A model generated the notes under the pieces. The model saw nothing but the letters and a program-made list of their open reading frames with translations, was not told where the DNA came from and did not search any database. Shown piece by piece: positions 30,752-39,382 of a stretch of DNA of 57,983 nt. The position numbers and the translations under genes were made by a program. This stretch comes from Streptomyces ureilyticus. GTDB taxonomy: Bacteria; Actinomycetota; Actinomycetes; Streptomycetales; Streptomycetaceae. The DNA is taken from contig NZ_JAAKZX010000038.1 in NCBI RefSeq assembly GCF_011045025.1, positions 1 to 57,983 of the forward strand. Direction: 5' to 3'. How positions within the stretch are numbered: position 1 is the stretch's first letter; each line of letters begins with the position of its first letter.

Positions 30752-31693
30752 ATGCCAGACAGCAAGCCCGGACCCGGTCCGGACCAGCCCGCGCCCGAGC
30801 CGAAGGGCGCGCAGGGCCGTCCCCCACGTGCCGCTGCCCACACGGCCGATCCCCAACTCCCCGCCCCCGCGGAAGCGCCCCCGAAGGTGTGGGAGACCGG
30901 CGAAGACCTCGACGGAGGCCGCATACCCGGGACGCGCCGCCTCTATCTGGCCGGCGTACTGGCCGCGGCGGTGCTGGCCTCCACGGTGACCGCGATCGCG
31001 ATCCTCGACCAGACCGAGGACAAGGAGTCGCAGGAGCCGCAGACCACCTCCGCCGCGCAGCCGGTCGTCCCCGACCTCACCCCCGAGGGCCCCACCACGG
31101 AGCCCAGCGGAAAGAGCGGACTTGCCTCACCGCAGCCGAGCCCCGAGGACGCTGCCTCGGACAGCAAGGACGACTCCTCCGAGGAGCGGCAGCGGGGCTC
31201 CGAGCCCATCAAGGCACCGCCGAAGCCTCCCGCCTCCAGCAAGGCCCCCAAGCCGCCGGCCTCCACCTCGCTGAAGTCGGTCCAGGCGGTCAACTACCCC
31301 GATCGCTACTGGCACTTCAGCGATGGCACCGGCCGTCTCGACCAGGTGAGCTCGGGCAGCTCCGCCGAGACCCGGCAGAACTCCTCCTTCACGCTTGTGC
31401 CCGGCCTCGCCGACTCCGGCTGCGTGTCCTTCTCCACCGGCGACGGCGGCTATGTCCGCCACCGCAACTTCCAGCTCCGTACGGACCGTCACGACGGCTC
31501 GGAGCTCTTCAAGAAGGACGCCACCTTCTGCCCGCGCCCGTCCTCGTACTCCGGCGCCGTGATGCTGGAGGCGGTCAACTTCCCCGGCAGCTTCGTGCGT
31601 CACCGCAACTTCCAGCTCCGGCTGGAACGGTACGAGCACAGCGGTCTCTATCGGGCCGACTCCGCGTTCCGGCTGGTCAAGGGCTTGAGCTGA
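30752..31693 (+). CDS. Membrane-anchored AbfB (arabinofuranose-binding)-domain protein
   Basis: A 313-residue protein: a Pro/Ala-rich cytoplasmic N-terminus (1-60), one membrane helix (RRLYLAGVLAAAVLASTVTA, about 62-84) and a Pro/Ser/Lys-rich spacer. The extracellular AbfB beta-trefoil domain follows from about 170, with repeated motifs YVRHRNFQLRTDRHDGSELF and FVRHRNFQLRLERYEHSGLY. It would bind arabinofuranosyl or related sugars at the cell surface; no catalytic domain is present. GGAGGAAC precedes the ATG. Ends at the bidirectional hairpin 31734-31769. Confidence 0.82.
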   Translation: MPDSKPGPGPDQPAPEPKGAQGRPPRAAAHTADPQLPAPAEAPPKVWETGEDLDGGRIPGTRRLYLAGVLAAAVLASTVTAIAILDQTEDKESQEPQTTSAAQPVVPDLTPEGPTTEPSGKSGLASPQPSPEDAASDSKDDSSEERQRGSEPIKAPPKPPASSKAPKPPASTSLKSVQAVNYPDRYWHFSDGTGRLDQVSSGSSAETRQNSSFTLVPGLADSGCVSFSTGDGGYVRHRNFQLRTDRHDGSELFKKDATFCPRPSSYSGAVMLEAVNFPGSFVRHRNFQLRLERYEHSGLYRADSAFRLVKGLS

Positions 31694-31733
31694 GCCGTCG
31701 AACTCGGCGGTGAGGCGTGACCTGACCGCAAAC

Positions 31734-31769
31734 GTGTGGGGGCCCCGGCAGTTGCCGGGGCCCCCACAC
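31734..31769. terminator. Bidirectional hairpin between AbfB gene and suf operon
   Basis: A perfect 16-bp stem (31734-31749 with 31754-31769) and a 4-nt loop. It lies 40 bp past the AbfB stop and 14 bp past the sufT stop, so it serves both convergent transcripts. Confidence 0.92.
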
Positions 31770-31783
31770 ACGTATATGCGAAC

Positions 31784-32116
31784 TCAGACGTTGAACCCGA
31801 GCGCCCGCAGCTGCTCACGTCCGTCGTCCGTGATCTTGTCGGGGCCCCACGGCGGCATCCAGACCCAGTTGATCCGCAGCTCGCTCACGAGGCCGTCCGT
31901 GGCGGACTTGGCCTGGTCCTCGATGACGTCCGTCAGCGGACAGGCCGCCGACGTCAGCGTCATGTCGAGCGTCGCGATGTTCGCGTCGTCGATGTGGATG
32001 CCGTAGATCAGACCGAGGTTGACGACGTCGATGCCCAACTCGGGGTCGACCACGTCGTACAGCGCCTCGCGGACCTCTTCCTCCGAGGCCGGTTTCATCT
32101 CAATGGTCTCGCTCAT
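31784..32116 (-). CDS. sufT: Metal-sulfur cluster assembly factor (MIP18/DUF59)
   Basis: A 110-residue protein with the MIP18/DUF59 fold: VREALYDVVDPELGIDVVNL with GLIYGIHID, then LTSAACPLTDVIEDQ containing the conserved cysteine, and VWMPPWGPDKITDDGREQLR at the end. It helps transfer Fe-S clusters to target proteins. Last gene of the suf operon; its ATG overlaps the sufU stop (ATGA at 32113-32116). Transcription ends at the shared hairpin. Confidence 0.92.
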   Translation of the reverse strand: MSETIEMKPASEEEVREALYDVVDPELGIDVVNLGLIYGIHIDDANIATLDMTLTSAACPLTDVIEDQAKSATDGLVSELRINWVWMPPWGPDKITDDGREQLRALGFNV

Positions 32117-32580
32117 GCCGTCTTCCTTTCGGCGTCGGCCTCGCCCAGGGCCTGGGCCGTCGCATCCTTCCAGGCCATCCAGCTCAGCAGGGCACACTTC
32201 ACACGGGCGGGGTACTTGGAGACCCCGGCGAACGCCACCGCGTCCTCCAGGACCTCCTCCATCGCGTCGTCCGGCTCGATGCGGCCCTTGGACTGCATCA
32301 GCTCCAGGAAGGTCTCCTGGATCTTCTGCGCCTCGGCGAGCTGCTTGCCGACGAGCAGTTCGTTCAGTACGGAGGCGGAGGCCTGGCTGATCGAGCAGCC
32401 CTGGCCTTCGTAGCTCACGTCCGCGATCTGCGAGCCCTCGTACTTCACGCGCAGCGTGATCTCGTCGCCGCACGTCGGGTTGACGTGGTGCACCTCGGCG
32501 TCGCCATCCCGCAGACCGCGCCCGTGCGGGTGCTTGTAGTGGTCCAGGATGACTTCTTGGTACATCGAATCCAGCTTCAT
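32113..32580 (-). CDS. sufU: SufU, Zn-dependent sulfur transfer protein (IscU-like)
   Basis: A 155-residue SufU. The three cysteines and the aspartate that bind zinc are present in NPTCGDEITLRV, GQGCSISQAS and ARVKCALLSW. The insertion between the second and third, characteristic of SufU over IscU, is also present. It accepts persulfide sulfur from SufS. Start MKLDSMYQEV at 32580; 19 bp downstream of sufS. Confidence 0.94.
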   Translation of the reverse strand: MKLDSMYQEVILDHYKHPHGRGLRDGDAEVHHVNPTCGDEITLRVKYEGSQIADVSYEGQGCSISQASASVLNELLVGKQLAEAQKIQETFLELMQSKGRIEPDDAMEEVLEDAVAFAGVSKYPARVKCALLSWMAWKDATAQALGEADAERKTA

Positions 32581-32599
32581 GCGATCGCTCGCCAATCCC

Positions 32600-33856
32600 T
32601 CAGCCGAAGAAGTTCCGTACGTAATCCAGGCCTTCCACGAGTGCGTCGATCTCACCCGGCGTGGAGTACAGATAGAACGACGCTCGCGTGGTCGCAGGAA
32701 TTCCGTACCGGAGGCAGACGGGCCGGGCGCAGTGGTGGCCGACCCGGACCGCAATCCCCTGTTCGTCGAGGACCTGGCCCACGTCGTGGGGGTGGATGTC
32801 GCCGAGCGTGAAGGAGATCGCCGCGCCGCGCTCCTCGGCCGTGGTGGGGCCGATGATCCGCAGGTCGGGGACCTCCGACAGGCGCTTGACCGCGTACTCG
32901 GTCAGCGCGTGCTCGTGGGCCGCGATCTTCTCCATGCCGATGGAGTTCAGGTAGTCGATCGCCGCGCCGAGACCGACCGCCTGCGCGATCGGCGGCGTAC
33001 CGGCCTCGAACTTGTGCGGCGCCGGTGCGTACGTCGACGAGTGCATCGACACCGTCTCGATCATCTCGCCGCCGCCGAGGAACGGAGGCAGGTCTTCCAG
33101 CAGCTCTTGGCGTCCCCACAGGATGCCTACGCCCGTCGGGGCGCACATCTTGTGGCCGGTGAAGGCCACGAAGTCGGCCTGGAGAGCCTGCACGTCCAGC
33201 GGCATGTGCGGCGCCGCCTGCGAGGCGTCGATGCAGACGAGGGCGCCGACCTCCTGCGCCCGGCGGACTATCGCCTCGACCGGGTTGAAGGTGCCGAGGA
33301 TGTTGGAGACCAGCACGAAAGACACGATCTTCGTCTTCTCGGTGATGATCTCGTCGATGTTCGACAGGTCGAGGCGGCCGTCGTCGGTCAGGCCGAACCA
33401 CTTCAGCTTCGCGCCCGTACGCTGCGACAGCAGCTGCCACGGCACGATGTTGGAGTGGTGCTCCATCTCCGTGATGACGATCTCGGTCTCGTGGTCCACG
33501 CGGTAGGGCTCATCGGCCCAACCGAGCATGTTGGCCACGAGGTTGAGGGACTCGGAGGCGTTCTTGGTGAAGATCACCTCGTCGCGGCTGGGCGCGTTGA
33601 TGAACTCGGCGACCTTGTCCCGCGCGCCCTCGTACAGCGCCGTGGCCTCCTCGGCGAGCACATGCACACCGCGGTGGACGTTGGCGTTGTGGCGCTCGTA
33701 GTACTCGTTCAGGGCGTCCAGTACCTGGCGCGGTTTCTGCGAGGTCGCCGCGTTGTCCAGGTACACCAGCTTCTTGCCGTCGTGGACCTGTCGGTCCAGG
33801 ACGGGGAAGTCCTTGCGGATCGCCTCTGTGTCGAGGAGGCCCGGCAGCAATGTCAC
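32600..33856 (-). CDS. sufS: Cysteine desulfurase SufS
   Basis: A 418-residue PLP enzyme of the SufS class. YLDNAATSQKP begins the fold, ITEMEHHSNIVPW contacts PLP, the Schiff-base lysine is in AFTGHKMCAPTG, and the catalytic cysteine is in RVGHHCARPVC. It removes sulfur from cysteine and hands it to SufU. GTG start overlaps the sufC stop (GTGA). Confidence 0.95.
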   Translation of the reverse strand: MTLLPGLLDTEAIRKDFPVLDRQVHDGKKLVYLDNAATSQKPRQVLDALNEYYERHNANVHRGVHVLAEEATALYEGARDKVAEFINAPSRDEVIFTKNASESLNLVANMLGWADEPYRVDHETEIVITEMEHHSNIVPWQLLSQRTGAKLKWFGLTDDGRLDLSNIDEIITEKTKIVSFVLVSNILGTFNPVEAIVRRAQEVGALVCIDASQAAPHMPLDVQALQADFVAFTGHKMCAPTGVGILWGRQELLEDLPPFLGGGEMIETVSMHSSTYAPAPHKFEAGTPPIAQAVGLGAAIDYLNSIGMEKIAAHEHALTEYAVKRLSEVPDLRIIGPTTAEERGAAISFTLGDIHPHDVGQVLDEQGIAVRVGHHCARPVCLRYGIPATTRASFYLYSTPGEIDALVEGLDYVRNFFG

Positions 33857-34617
33857 GCGGATACGCCACCCTTCGTGTAAGCCTCGTAGCCCTCTTCCTC
33901 CAGCTTGTCGGCGAGCTCGGCGCCGCCGGACTCCGCGATGCGGCCTGCGGAGAAGACGTGAACGTAGTCGGGCTTGATGTAGCGCAGGATGCGCGTGTAG
34001 TGCGTGATGAGCAGCGTGCCCACCTCACCGGTCCCGCGGACGCGGTTGACACCCTCGGAGACGACCCGGAGCGCGTCGACGTCGAGGCCGGAGTCGGTCT
34101 CGTCGAGGATCGCGATCTTCGGCTTGAGCAGCTCCAGCTGAAGGATCTCGTGGCGCTTCTTCTCACCGCCGGAGAAGCCCTCGTTCACGTTGCGCTCGGC
34201 GAAGGAGGGGTCCATGTTCAGGTTCTGCATGGCCTCCTTCACCTCCTTGACCCACGTACGCAGCTTGGGGGCCTCGCCGCGGATGGCGGTGGCGGACGTA
34301 CGGAGGAAGTTGGAGACCGAGACGCCGGGGACCTCGACCGGGTACTGCATGGCGAGGAAGAGGCCGGCGCGGGCGCGCTCGTCGACGGACATCTCCAGGA
34401 CGTCCTCGCCGTCGAGGGTGACGGTGCCCTCGGTGATCGTGTACTTGGGGTGACCCGCGAGCGAGTAGGCGAGAGTCGACTTGCCGGAGCCGTTCGGGCC
34501 CATGATGGCGTGCGTCTCGCCCTGCTTCACGGTGAGGTCGACGCCCTTGAGGATCTCCTTCGTGGCGTTGTCGGCCTCGACGGTGACGTGCAGGTCTCGG
34601 ATTTCAAGCGTTGCCAT
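33853..34617 (-). CDS. sufC: SufC, ATPase of the Fe-S assembly complex
   Basis: A 254-residue ABC-type ATPase: Walker A GPNGSGKST, SufC-type signature FSGGEKKR, Walker B AILDETDSGLD and H-loop ITHYTR. It forms the SufBC2D scaffold with SufB and SufD and drives the conformational change needed for cluster building. Start MATLEIRDLH at 34617; overlaps sufS. Confidence 0.95.
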   Translation of the reverse strand: MATLEIRDLHVTVEADNATKEILKGVDLTVKQGETHAIMGPNGSGKSTLAYSLAGHPKYTITEGTVTLDGEDVLEMSVDERARAGLFLAMQYPVEVPGVSVSNFLRTSATAIRGEAPKLRTWVKEVKEAMQNLNMDPSFAERNVNEGFSGGEKKRHEILQLELLKPKIAILDETDSGLDVDALRVVSEGVNRVRGTGEVGTLLITHYTRILRYIKPDYVHVFSAGRIAESGGAELADKLEEEGYEAYTKGGVSA

Positions 34618-34624
34618 GGGTGCC

Positions 34625-34948
34625 TCAGGACTCCTGGGTGAGGGAGACGAGCACGTCGTCCCCTTCGATCTTGACGGGGTATACGGGAATGGGGCGGGTC
34701 GCGGGAAGGGCGTCGGGTTTCCCGGAGCGCAGATCAAAACGCGAGCCGTGCAGCCAGCACTCGATGTGGCAGTCGTCCACCTCGCCCTCCGACAGCGAGA
34801 CGTTCGCGTGCGAGCAGATGTCGTGGATCGCGAACACCTCGCCCTCGGTCTGCACGACGGAGACCGGCGTGCCGTCGAGTTCCACCCGCTTCGGGGTGTC
34901 CTCCTCCAGCTCGCTCAGCCCGCAGGCGCGTACGAACGCGATGGCCAT
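34625..34948 (-). CDS. Rieske-type ferredoxin of the suf operon
   Basis: A 107-residue Rieske protein with the [2Fe-2S] ligands in CSHANVSLSEG and CHIECWLHGS (C-x-H and C-x2-H, with a further Cys before). It resembles the non-heme iron oxygenase ferredoxin subunit regularly embedded in actinobacterial suf operons. It may deliver electrons during assembly or be a sentinel Fe-S protein. TGATG overlap with sufD; 7 bp before sufC. Confidence 0.92.
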   Translation of the reverse strand: MAIAFVRACGLSELEEDTPKRVELDGTPVSVVQTEGEVFAIHDICSHANVSLSEGEVDDCHIECWLHGSRFDLRSGKPDALPATRPIPVYPVKIEGDDVLVSLTQES

Positions 34949-36129
34949 CAGACCGACGCCTCCAGCTCCTCGTCGATCTTCACCAGCAGCCGCTCCTCGA
35001 TGTCGTCGACACCGATCTGCTGGACCAGCTCGGCGAAGAAGCCGCGCACGACGAGGCGGCGGGCCTCGTCGGCGGGGATGCCGCGCGCCATCAGGTAGAA
35101 GAGCTGCTCGTCGTCGAAGCGGCCGGTGGCACTGGCGTGGCCCGCGCCGACGATTTCGCCGGTCTCGATCTCGAGGTTCGGTACGGAGTCGACCCGGGCG
35201 CCGTCGGTCAGCACGAGGTTCCGGTTCATCTCGTACGTGTCCGTGCCCTCGGCCTTGGCCTCGATCAGCACGTCACCGATCCACACCGCGTGCGCGTCGT
35301 CGCCCTGGAGGGCGCCCTTGTAGGCGACGTTCGACTTGCAGTGCGGGGTGTTGTGGTCGACGAGGAGGCGGTGCTCCTGGTGCTGGCCCGCGTCGGTGAA
35401 GTACAGGCCGAAGAGCTCGGCCTCGCCGCCGGGACCGGCGTAGGCGACGCGCGGGTGGAGGCGTACAAGGTCGCCGCCGAAGGTGACCACGAACGACTTG
35501 AAGGTGGCGTCGCGGCCGATCAGCGCGTTGTGCTGGCCGACGTGCACGGCCTTGTCGTCCCAGTCCTGGACAGAGATGACGGTGAGCTTGGCGCCGTCAC
35601 CCAGGATGTAGTCGACGTTGGCCGCGAGTACCGCGTCACCGGTGTGGTCGATGACGACGACGGCCTCGGCGAAGGCGCCGAGCTCGACGACCTGGTGGCC
35701 GTAGGCGGTGCCGCCCTCGCCGTGCACGGCGACACGGATCGGCTCGGTGAGCACCGTCTCCTTGGGGACGGTGATCACGCCGGCCTGCTCGAACGCGGAG
35801 TACGCCTGGGCGGCGACGCGGTCCACCGGGGTGCCCGCCTTGCCGATCCGCGCGTCGTCACGGCCGACGGTCTCGACGGTGACGCCCTCGGGGGCCTGCA
35901 CGTCGACCTTCACACCGGTGCCGGTGGCGACGGCGGTGCCGTCGTGCAGCCCGCGCAGCCGCTCCAGCGGGGTGAACCGCCACTCCTCCTCGCGGCCGTG
36001 CGGGACCGGGAAGTCCGCCACGTCGAAGGACGGGGGCACGCTCATGCGCGTGGCGACGGTCGACTCGGCGGCGACCGCGATCTGGCCGGCCGTGGTGGAA
36101 CCCACGGGGATGTTCTGAGCCTCAGCCAT
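34948..36129 (-). CDS. sufD: SufD, Fe-S cluster assembly scaffold subunit
   Basis: A 393-residue SufB/SufD-family beta-helix protein (VPPSFDVADFPVPHGREEEW near the N-terminus). The C-terminal SufBD core contains HLVDHNT-like and GTDTYEMNRNLVLTDGARVD segments, then SVPNLEIETGEIVGAGHASA with the conserved His. It pairs with SufB and SufC. Lies 103 bp after sufB, the largest gap in the operon. Confidence 0.93.
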   Translation of the reverse strand: MAEAQNIPVGSTTAGQIAVAAESTVATRMSVPPSFDVADFPVPHGREEEWRFTPLERLRGLHDGTAVATGTGVKVDVQAPEGVTVETVGRDDARIGKAGTPVDRVAAQAYSAFEQAGVITVPKETVLTEPIRVAVHGEGGTAYGHQVVELGAFAEAVVVIDHTGDAVLAANVDYILGDGAKLTVISVQDWDDKAVHVGQHNALIGRDATFKSFVVTFGGDLVRLHPRVAYAGPGGEAELFGLYFTDAGQHQEHRLLVDHNTPHCKSNVAYKGALQGDDAHAVWIGDVLIEAKAEGTDTYEMNRNLVLTDGARVDSVPNLEIETGEIVGAGHASATGRFDDEQLFYLMARGIPADEARRLVVRGFFAELVQQIGVDDIEERLLVKIDEELEASV

Positions 36130-36232
36130 GGCTGTCGGTCTGCTCTCTTCCTACGTAATGAGTCTTCGGGCTGCTGGTGGGGGGCGGATCTTCCGCCCCC
36201 CTAGACGTCCTGGACGTCGGACCGGAGGTCGG

Positions 36233-37654
36233 TCAGCCGACCGCGCCCTCCATCTGCAGCTCGATCAGCCGGTTGAGCTCAAGCGCGTACTCCATGGGCA
36301 GCTCCTTGGCGATCGGCTCGACGAAGCCGCGCACGATCATCGCCATCGCCTCGAACTCGCTCAGACCGCGGCTCATCAGGTAGAAGAGCTGGTCCTCGGA
36401 GACCTTGGAGACGGTCGCCTCGTGGCCCATGGACACGTCGTCCTCACGGACATCCACGTACGGGTACGTGTCGGAGCGCGAGATGGTGTCGACGAGCAGC
36501 GCGTCACACAGCACGTTCGACTTGGAGCCGTGGGCGCCCTCGCCGATCTCGACCAGGCCGCGGTACGAGGTGCGGCCGCCGGCGCGCGCCACCGACTTGG
36601 AGACGATGTTGGAGGACGTGTTCGGCGCCATGTGGACCATCTTGGAGCCGGCGTCCTGGTGCTGCCCCTCGCCGGCGAAGGCGATGGACAGGGTCTCGCC
36701 CTTGGCGTGCTCGCCCATCAGGTAGACGGCCGGGTACTTCATCGTCACCTTGGAGCCGATGTTGCCGTCGATCCACTCCATGGTCGCGCCCTCGTAGGCG
36801 ACGGCGCGCTTGGTGACCAGGTTGTAGACGTTGTTCGACCAGTTCTGGATGGTCGTGTAGCGGCAGCGGGCGTTCTTCTTGACGATGATCTCGACCACGG
36901 CGGAGTGCAGCGAGTCCGACTTGTAGATCGGCGCCGTGCAGCCCTCGACGTAGTGCACGTAGGCGCCCTCGTCGACGATGATCAGCGTCCGCTCGAACTG
37001 GCCCATGTTCTCCGTGTTGATCCGGAAGTAGGCCTGGAGCGGGATCTCCACGTGCACGCCCTTCGGCACGTAGATGAAGGAGCCACCGGACCACACGGCG
37101 GAGTTCAGCGAGGCGAACTTGTTGTCACCGACCGGGATGACCGTCCCGAAGTACTCCTTGAAGAGCTCGGGGTGCTCCTTCAGGGCCGTGTCGGTGTCCA
37201 GGAAGATGACGCCCTGCTCCTCCAGGTCCTCGCGGATCTGGTGGTAGACGACCTCGGACTCGTACTGGGCCGCGACACCGGCGACGAGGCGCTGCTTTTC
37301 CGCCTCCGGGATGCCGAGCTTGTCGTACGTGTTCTTGATGTCCTCGGGCAGGTCCTCCCAGGACTCCGCCTGCTTCTCCGTGGAACGTACGAAGTACTTG
37401 ATGTTGTCGAAGTCGATGCCCGACAGGTCCGAGCCCCAGTTCGGCATGGGCTTCTTCTCGAACAGGCGCAGGCCCTTGAGGCGGAGCTTGGTCATCCACT
37501 CCGGCTCGTTCTTCTTCGAGGAGATGTCGCGTACGACGTCCTCGTTCAGGCCGCGCTTGGCAGAGGCACCGGCTACGTCGGAGTCGGCCCAGCCGTATTC
37601 GTACGTGCCCAGGCCCTCGAGCTCAGGGTGGGCAGTCTCCGTGGGGAGAGTCAT
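36233..37654 (-). CDS. sufB: SufB, Fe-S cluster assembly scaffold subunit
   Basis: A 473-residue SufB: N-terminal region with [20 protein letters not shown] and [20 protein letters not shown], beta-helix core with [20 protein letters not shown], and C-terminal [20 protein letters not shown] followed by [20 protein letters not shown]. No intein interrupts it. It is the scaffold on which the cluster is built. Start ATG overlaps the sufR stop (ATGA). Confidence 0.95.
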   Translation of the reverse strand: MTLPTETAHPELEGLGTYEYGWADSDVAGASAKRGLNEDVVRDISSKKNEPEWMTKLRLKGLRLFEKKPMPNWGSDLSGIDFDNIKYFVRSTEKQAESWEDLPEDIKNTYDKLGIPEAEKQRLVAGVAAQYESEVVYHQIREDLEEQGVIFLDTDTALKEHPELFKEYFGTVIPVGDNKFASLNSAVWSGGSFIYVPKGVHVEIPLQAYFRINTENMGQFERTLIIVDEGAYVHYVEGCTAPIYKSDSLHSAVVEIIVKKNARCRYTTIQNWSNNVYNLVTKRAVAYEGATMEWIDGNIGSKVTMKYPAVYLMGEHAKGETLSIAFAGEGQHQDAGSKMVHMAPNTSSNIVSKSVARAGGRTSYRGLVEIGEGAHGSKSNVLCDALLVDTISRSDTYPYVDVREDDVSMGHEATVSKVSEDQLFYLMSRGLSEFEAMAMIVRGFVEPIAKELPMEYALELNRLIELQMEGAVG

Positions 37655-38385
37655 GCGGGGTTCCTCCCGGCCGTGCTTGCGGATGCGTTATCGGTGGTCT
37701 GGTGGGTTGCCTTGGGGATGAACGTCGTGCAGACGCCGTCGCCGTGGGCGATGGTGGCCAGCCGCTGGACATGCGTCCCGAGCAACTGAGAAAAGATCTC
37801 GGTCTCCGCCTCGCACAGCTGGGGGAACTGCTCGGCGACATGGGCGACCGGGCAGTGGTGCTGGCAGAGCTGCTCGCCCTTCTGCGGAAGGGGAGCGCTG
37901 CGCGCCGTAGCAGCGTACCCGTCCGCACTCAGGGCCTTGGCCAGGGCTTCGGTGCGCTGGTCGGGGGCGGCGGCCTCGATGGCCTTGCGGTACGCCCCGG
38001 CCAGTGCGGCGCTCCTGGCGCGGGCGAACGCGGCGACGGCCTCGTCACCGCCCTCGCGTTCGGCGATCCAGCGCAGCGCGTCGGCCGCGAGCTTGTCGTA
38101 CGACTGGTCGAAGGCGTCCCGGCCGCAGTCCGTCAGCGCGAAGACCTTGGCGGGACGGCCGCGCGTACGCGCTCCGTAGACGCGCTTCTCACGTGGCTCG
38201 ACGACGTCGTCGGCGACAAGGGCATCCAGATGCCGGCGTACGGCCGCCTGGGTGAGGCCGAGGCGGCCGGCCAGGTCGGCGACGGTCGACGGGCCATGGT
38301 CCAGGATGGACCGCGCGACCCGGTTGCGCGTGGAGCGCTCCCCGGTTGCGAGTTCCTCCTGCGGAGCCTGGCCGACGTTTTTCAC
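37651..38385 (-). CDS. sufR: SufR-type Fe-S-responsive repressor
   Basis: A 244-residue DeoR/MarR-like winged-helix regulator: HTH in [20 protein letters not shown] with [20 protein letters not shown], and C-terminal cysteines in [20 protein letters not shown] plus C and GDGVCTTF that should hold an Fe-S cluster. Cluster-loaded SufR is known to repress suf genes. The GTG at 38385 has no ribosome-binding site and coincides with a CAAC-N6-GTTG site, so translation is probably leaderless and the gene autoregulated. First gene of the operon. Confidence 0.9.
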   Translation of the reverse strand: MKNVGQAPQEELATGERSTRNRVARSILDHGPSTVADLAGRLGLTQAAVRRHLDALVADDVVEPREKRVYGARTRGRPAKVFALTDCGRDAFDQSYDKLAADALRWIAEREGGDEAVAAFARARSAALAGAYRKAIEAAAPDQRTEALAKALSADGYAATARSAPLPQKGEQLCQHHCPVAHVAEQFPQLCEAETEIFSQLLGTHVQRLATIAHGDGVCTTFIPKATHQTTDNASASTAGRNPA

Positions 38386-38398
38386 AACACCATTGTTG
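38385..38398 (-). promoter_or_regulatory. SufR-binding palindrome CAAC-N6-GTTG
   Basis: CAACACCATTGTTG matches the CAAC-N6-GTTG motif reported for SufR. It lies at the sufR start, where a bound repressor would block transcription initiation of the whole suf operon. Confidence 0.75.
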
Positions 38399-38454
38399 CG
38401 TAATTCCCGAGAGCGTGACAACCCGCGTCCGATCAGCCCGGCGTGCGGTACATC

Positions 38455-38472
38455 ACTTAGGCGTACCTAAGT
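38455..38472. promoter_or_regulatory. Perfect 18-bp palindrome between sufR and the receiver gene
   Basis: ACTTAGGCGTACCTAAGT is fully self-complementary. It contains TTAGG and CCTAA arms like the actinobacterial iron boxes of DmdR/IdeR, but with a 4-bp rather than 9-bp spacer. It sits upstream of both divergent transcripts. Confidence 0.5.
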
Positions 38473-38615
38473 TGACCTGCGCGAACGATCTTTGATCGAT
38501 CAGCGCCGGCCCGCACACCTCTGGGGACTATGGGCCTCGTGTGGCGAGAGATCCGTGTTGAACCTAATTTGGTAGTAACTGCCCCACTTGACCGCTCTCT
38601 TGGATCGGACTGGCG

Positions 38616-39008
38616 ATGGGCTCTGAGCAGGGACTCGTACATGTCCTGGTGATCGAGGACGAACGGGATGTCAGTGCCCTGCTGGAGCGGCATCTCGGTG
38701 GCCTCGGATGCCGTGTGACCGTCGCGGACACCGGTGAGGAAGGGCTGGAGCTGGCGTTCGCCGAACCTCCGGACATGGTGATCATCGACGTGCTGCTGCC
38801 CGGCATCGACGGACGGGAGGTCATCCGGAGACTCCGGGCGGACGAGCGGACGAAGCGGTGCCACCTGGTCGTCTCGTCCGTGCTCAACCCGGAGGACCTG
38901 GTCGAGCTCGCGACGGACGAGTTGCTGGCCAAGCCGTTCCGCCAGCCCGCCGTGGCCCGGCTCGTCGACTCCTACCGAAACCGAAGCTCCGTATCGCAGG
39001 AGGAGTGA
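38616..39008 (+). CDS. Single-domain response regulator (receiver 1)
   Basis: A 130-residue stand-alone CheY-like receiver. Acidic pair in VLVIEDERD, phospho-acceptor aspartate in MVIIDVLLPGIDG, switch Ser in VVSSVL and lysine in LAKPF are all present; no output domain. Its TGA overlaps the ATG of the next receiver (TGATG). It opens the five-gene cassette running to 44047. Likely a phosphate shuttle or protein-binding switch in a relay with the kinase at the operon's end. Confidence 0.88.
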   Translation: MGSEQGLVHVLVIEDERDVSALLERHLGGLGCRVTVADTGEEGLELAFAEPPDMVIIDVLLPGIDGREVIRRLRADERTKRCHLVVSSVLNPEDLVELATDELLAKPFRQPAVARLVDSYRNRSSVSQEE

Positions 39009-39382
39009 TGGCTCGTGTCCTGATCGCCGACGACGACGCCGACATCCGGGATCTCGTGGCGTTCAAGCTGGTCCAGAGCGGCCACCAGGTCACAGCCGTG
39101 GAGGACGGCATGGCCGCGCTGCGCATGGTGCGCGAGCAGCCGCTGGATCTCTTACTCCTCGACATACGGATGCCGGGGATGTCGGGACTGGACGTCTGCC
39201 GCGAGGTCCGCTCCGCACCCGAAACCGCGTCGCTGCCCGTCATCCTGATCACCGCCCGGTCCCAGGAGGGAGACATCGAACTGGGCTTCGCGGCAGGCGC
39301 CGACGACTACATCATCAAGCCCTTCAGCCCCCGCGAGCTGTCCAGCCGGGTCACCGCGATGCTCACCCGGGTCGATCGGTGA
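39008..39382 (+). CDS. Single-domain response regulator (receiver 2)
   Basis: A 124-residue receiver: VLIADDDADIRDLVAFKLVQ with the acidic triad, aspartate in LLLLDIRMPGMSG, Thr in LITARS and Lys in IIKPFSPREL. Closer to the classical PhoP/CheY receiver than receiver 1, but also without an output domain. Translation is coupled at both ends (TGATG before, GTGA after). Two tandem receivers without DNA-binding parts suggest post-translational control of the neighbouring glycosyltransferase. Confidence 0.9.
   Translation: MARVLIADDDADIRDLVAFKLVQSGHQVTAVEDGMAALRMVREQPLDLLLLDIRMPGMSGLDVCREVRSAPETASLPVILITARSQEGDIELGFAAGADDYIIKPFSPRELSSRVTAMLTRVDR

Noticed and set aside
28268..30856. 862-codon minus-strand frame opposite the secreted hydrolase
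   Set aside because: It spans several plus-strand and minus-strand genes in other frames, has no start signal, and looks like codon-bias shadow.
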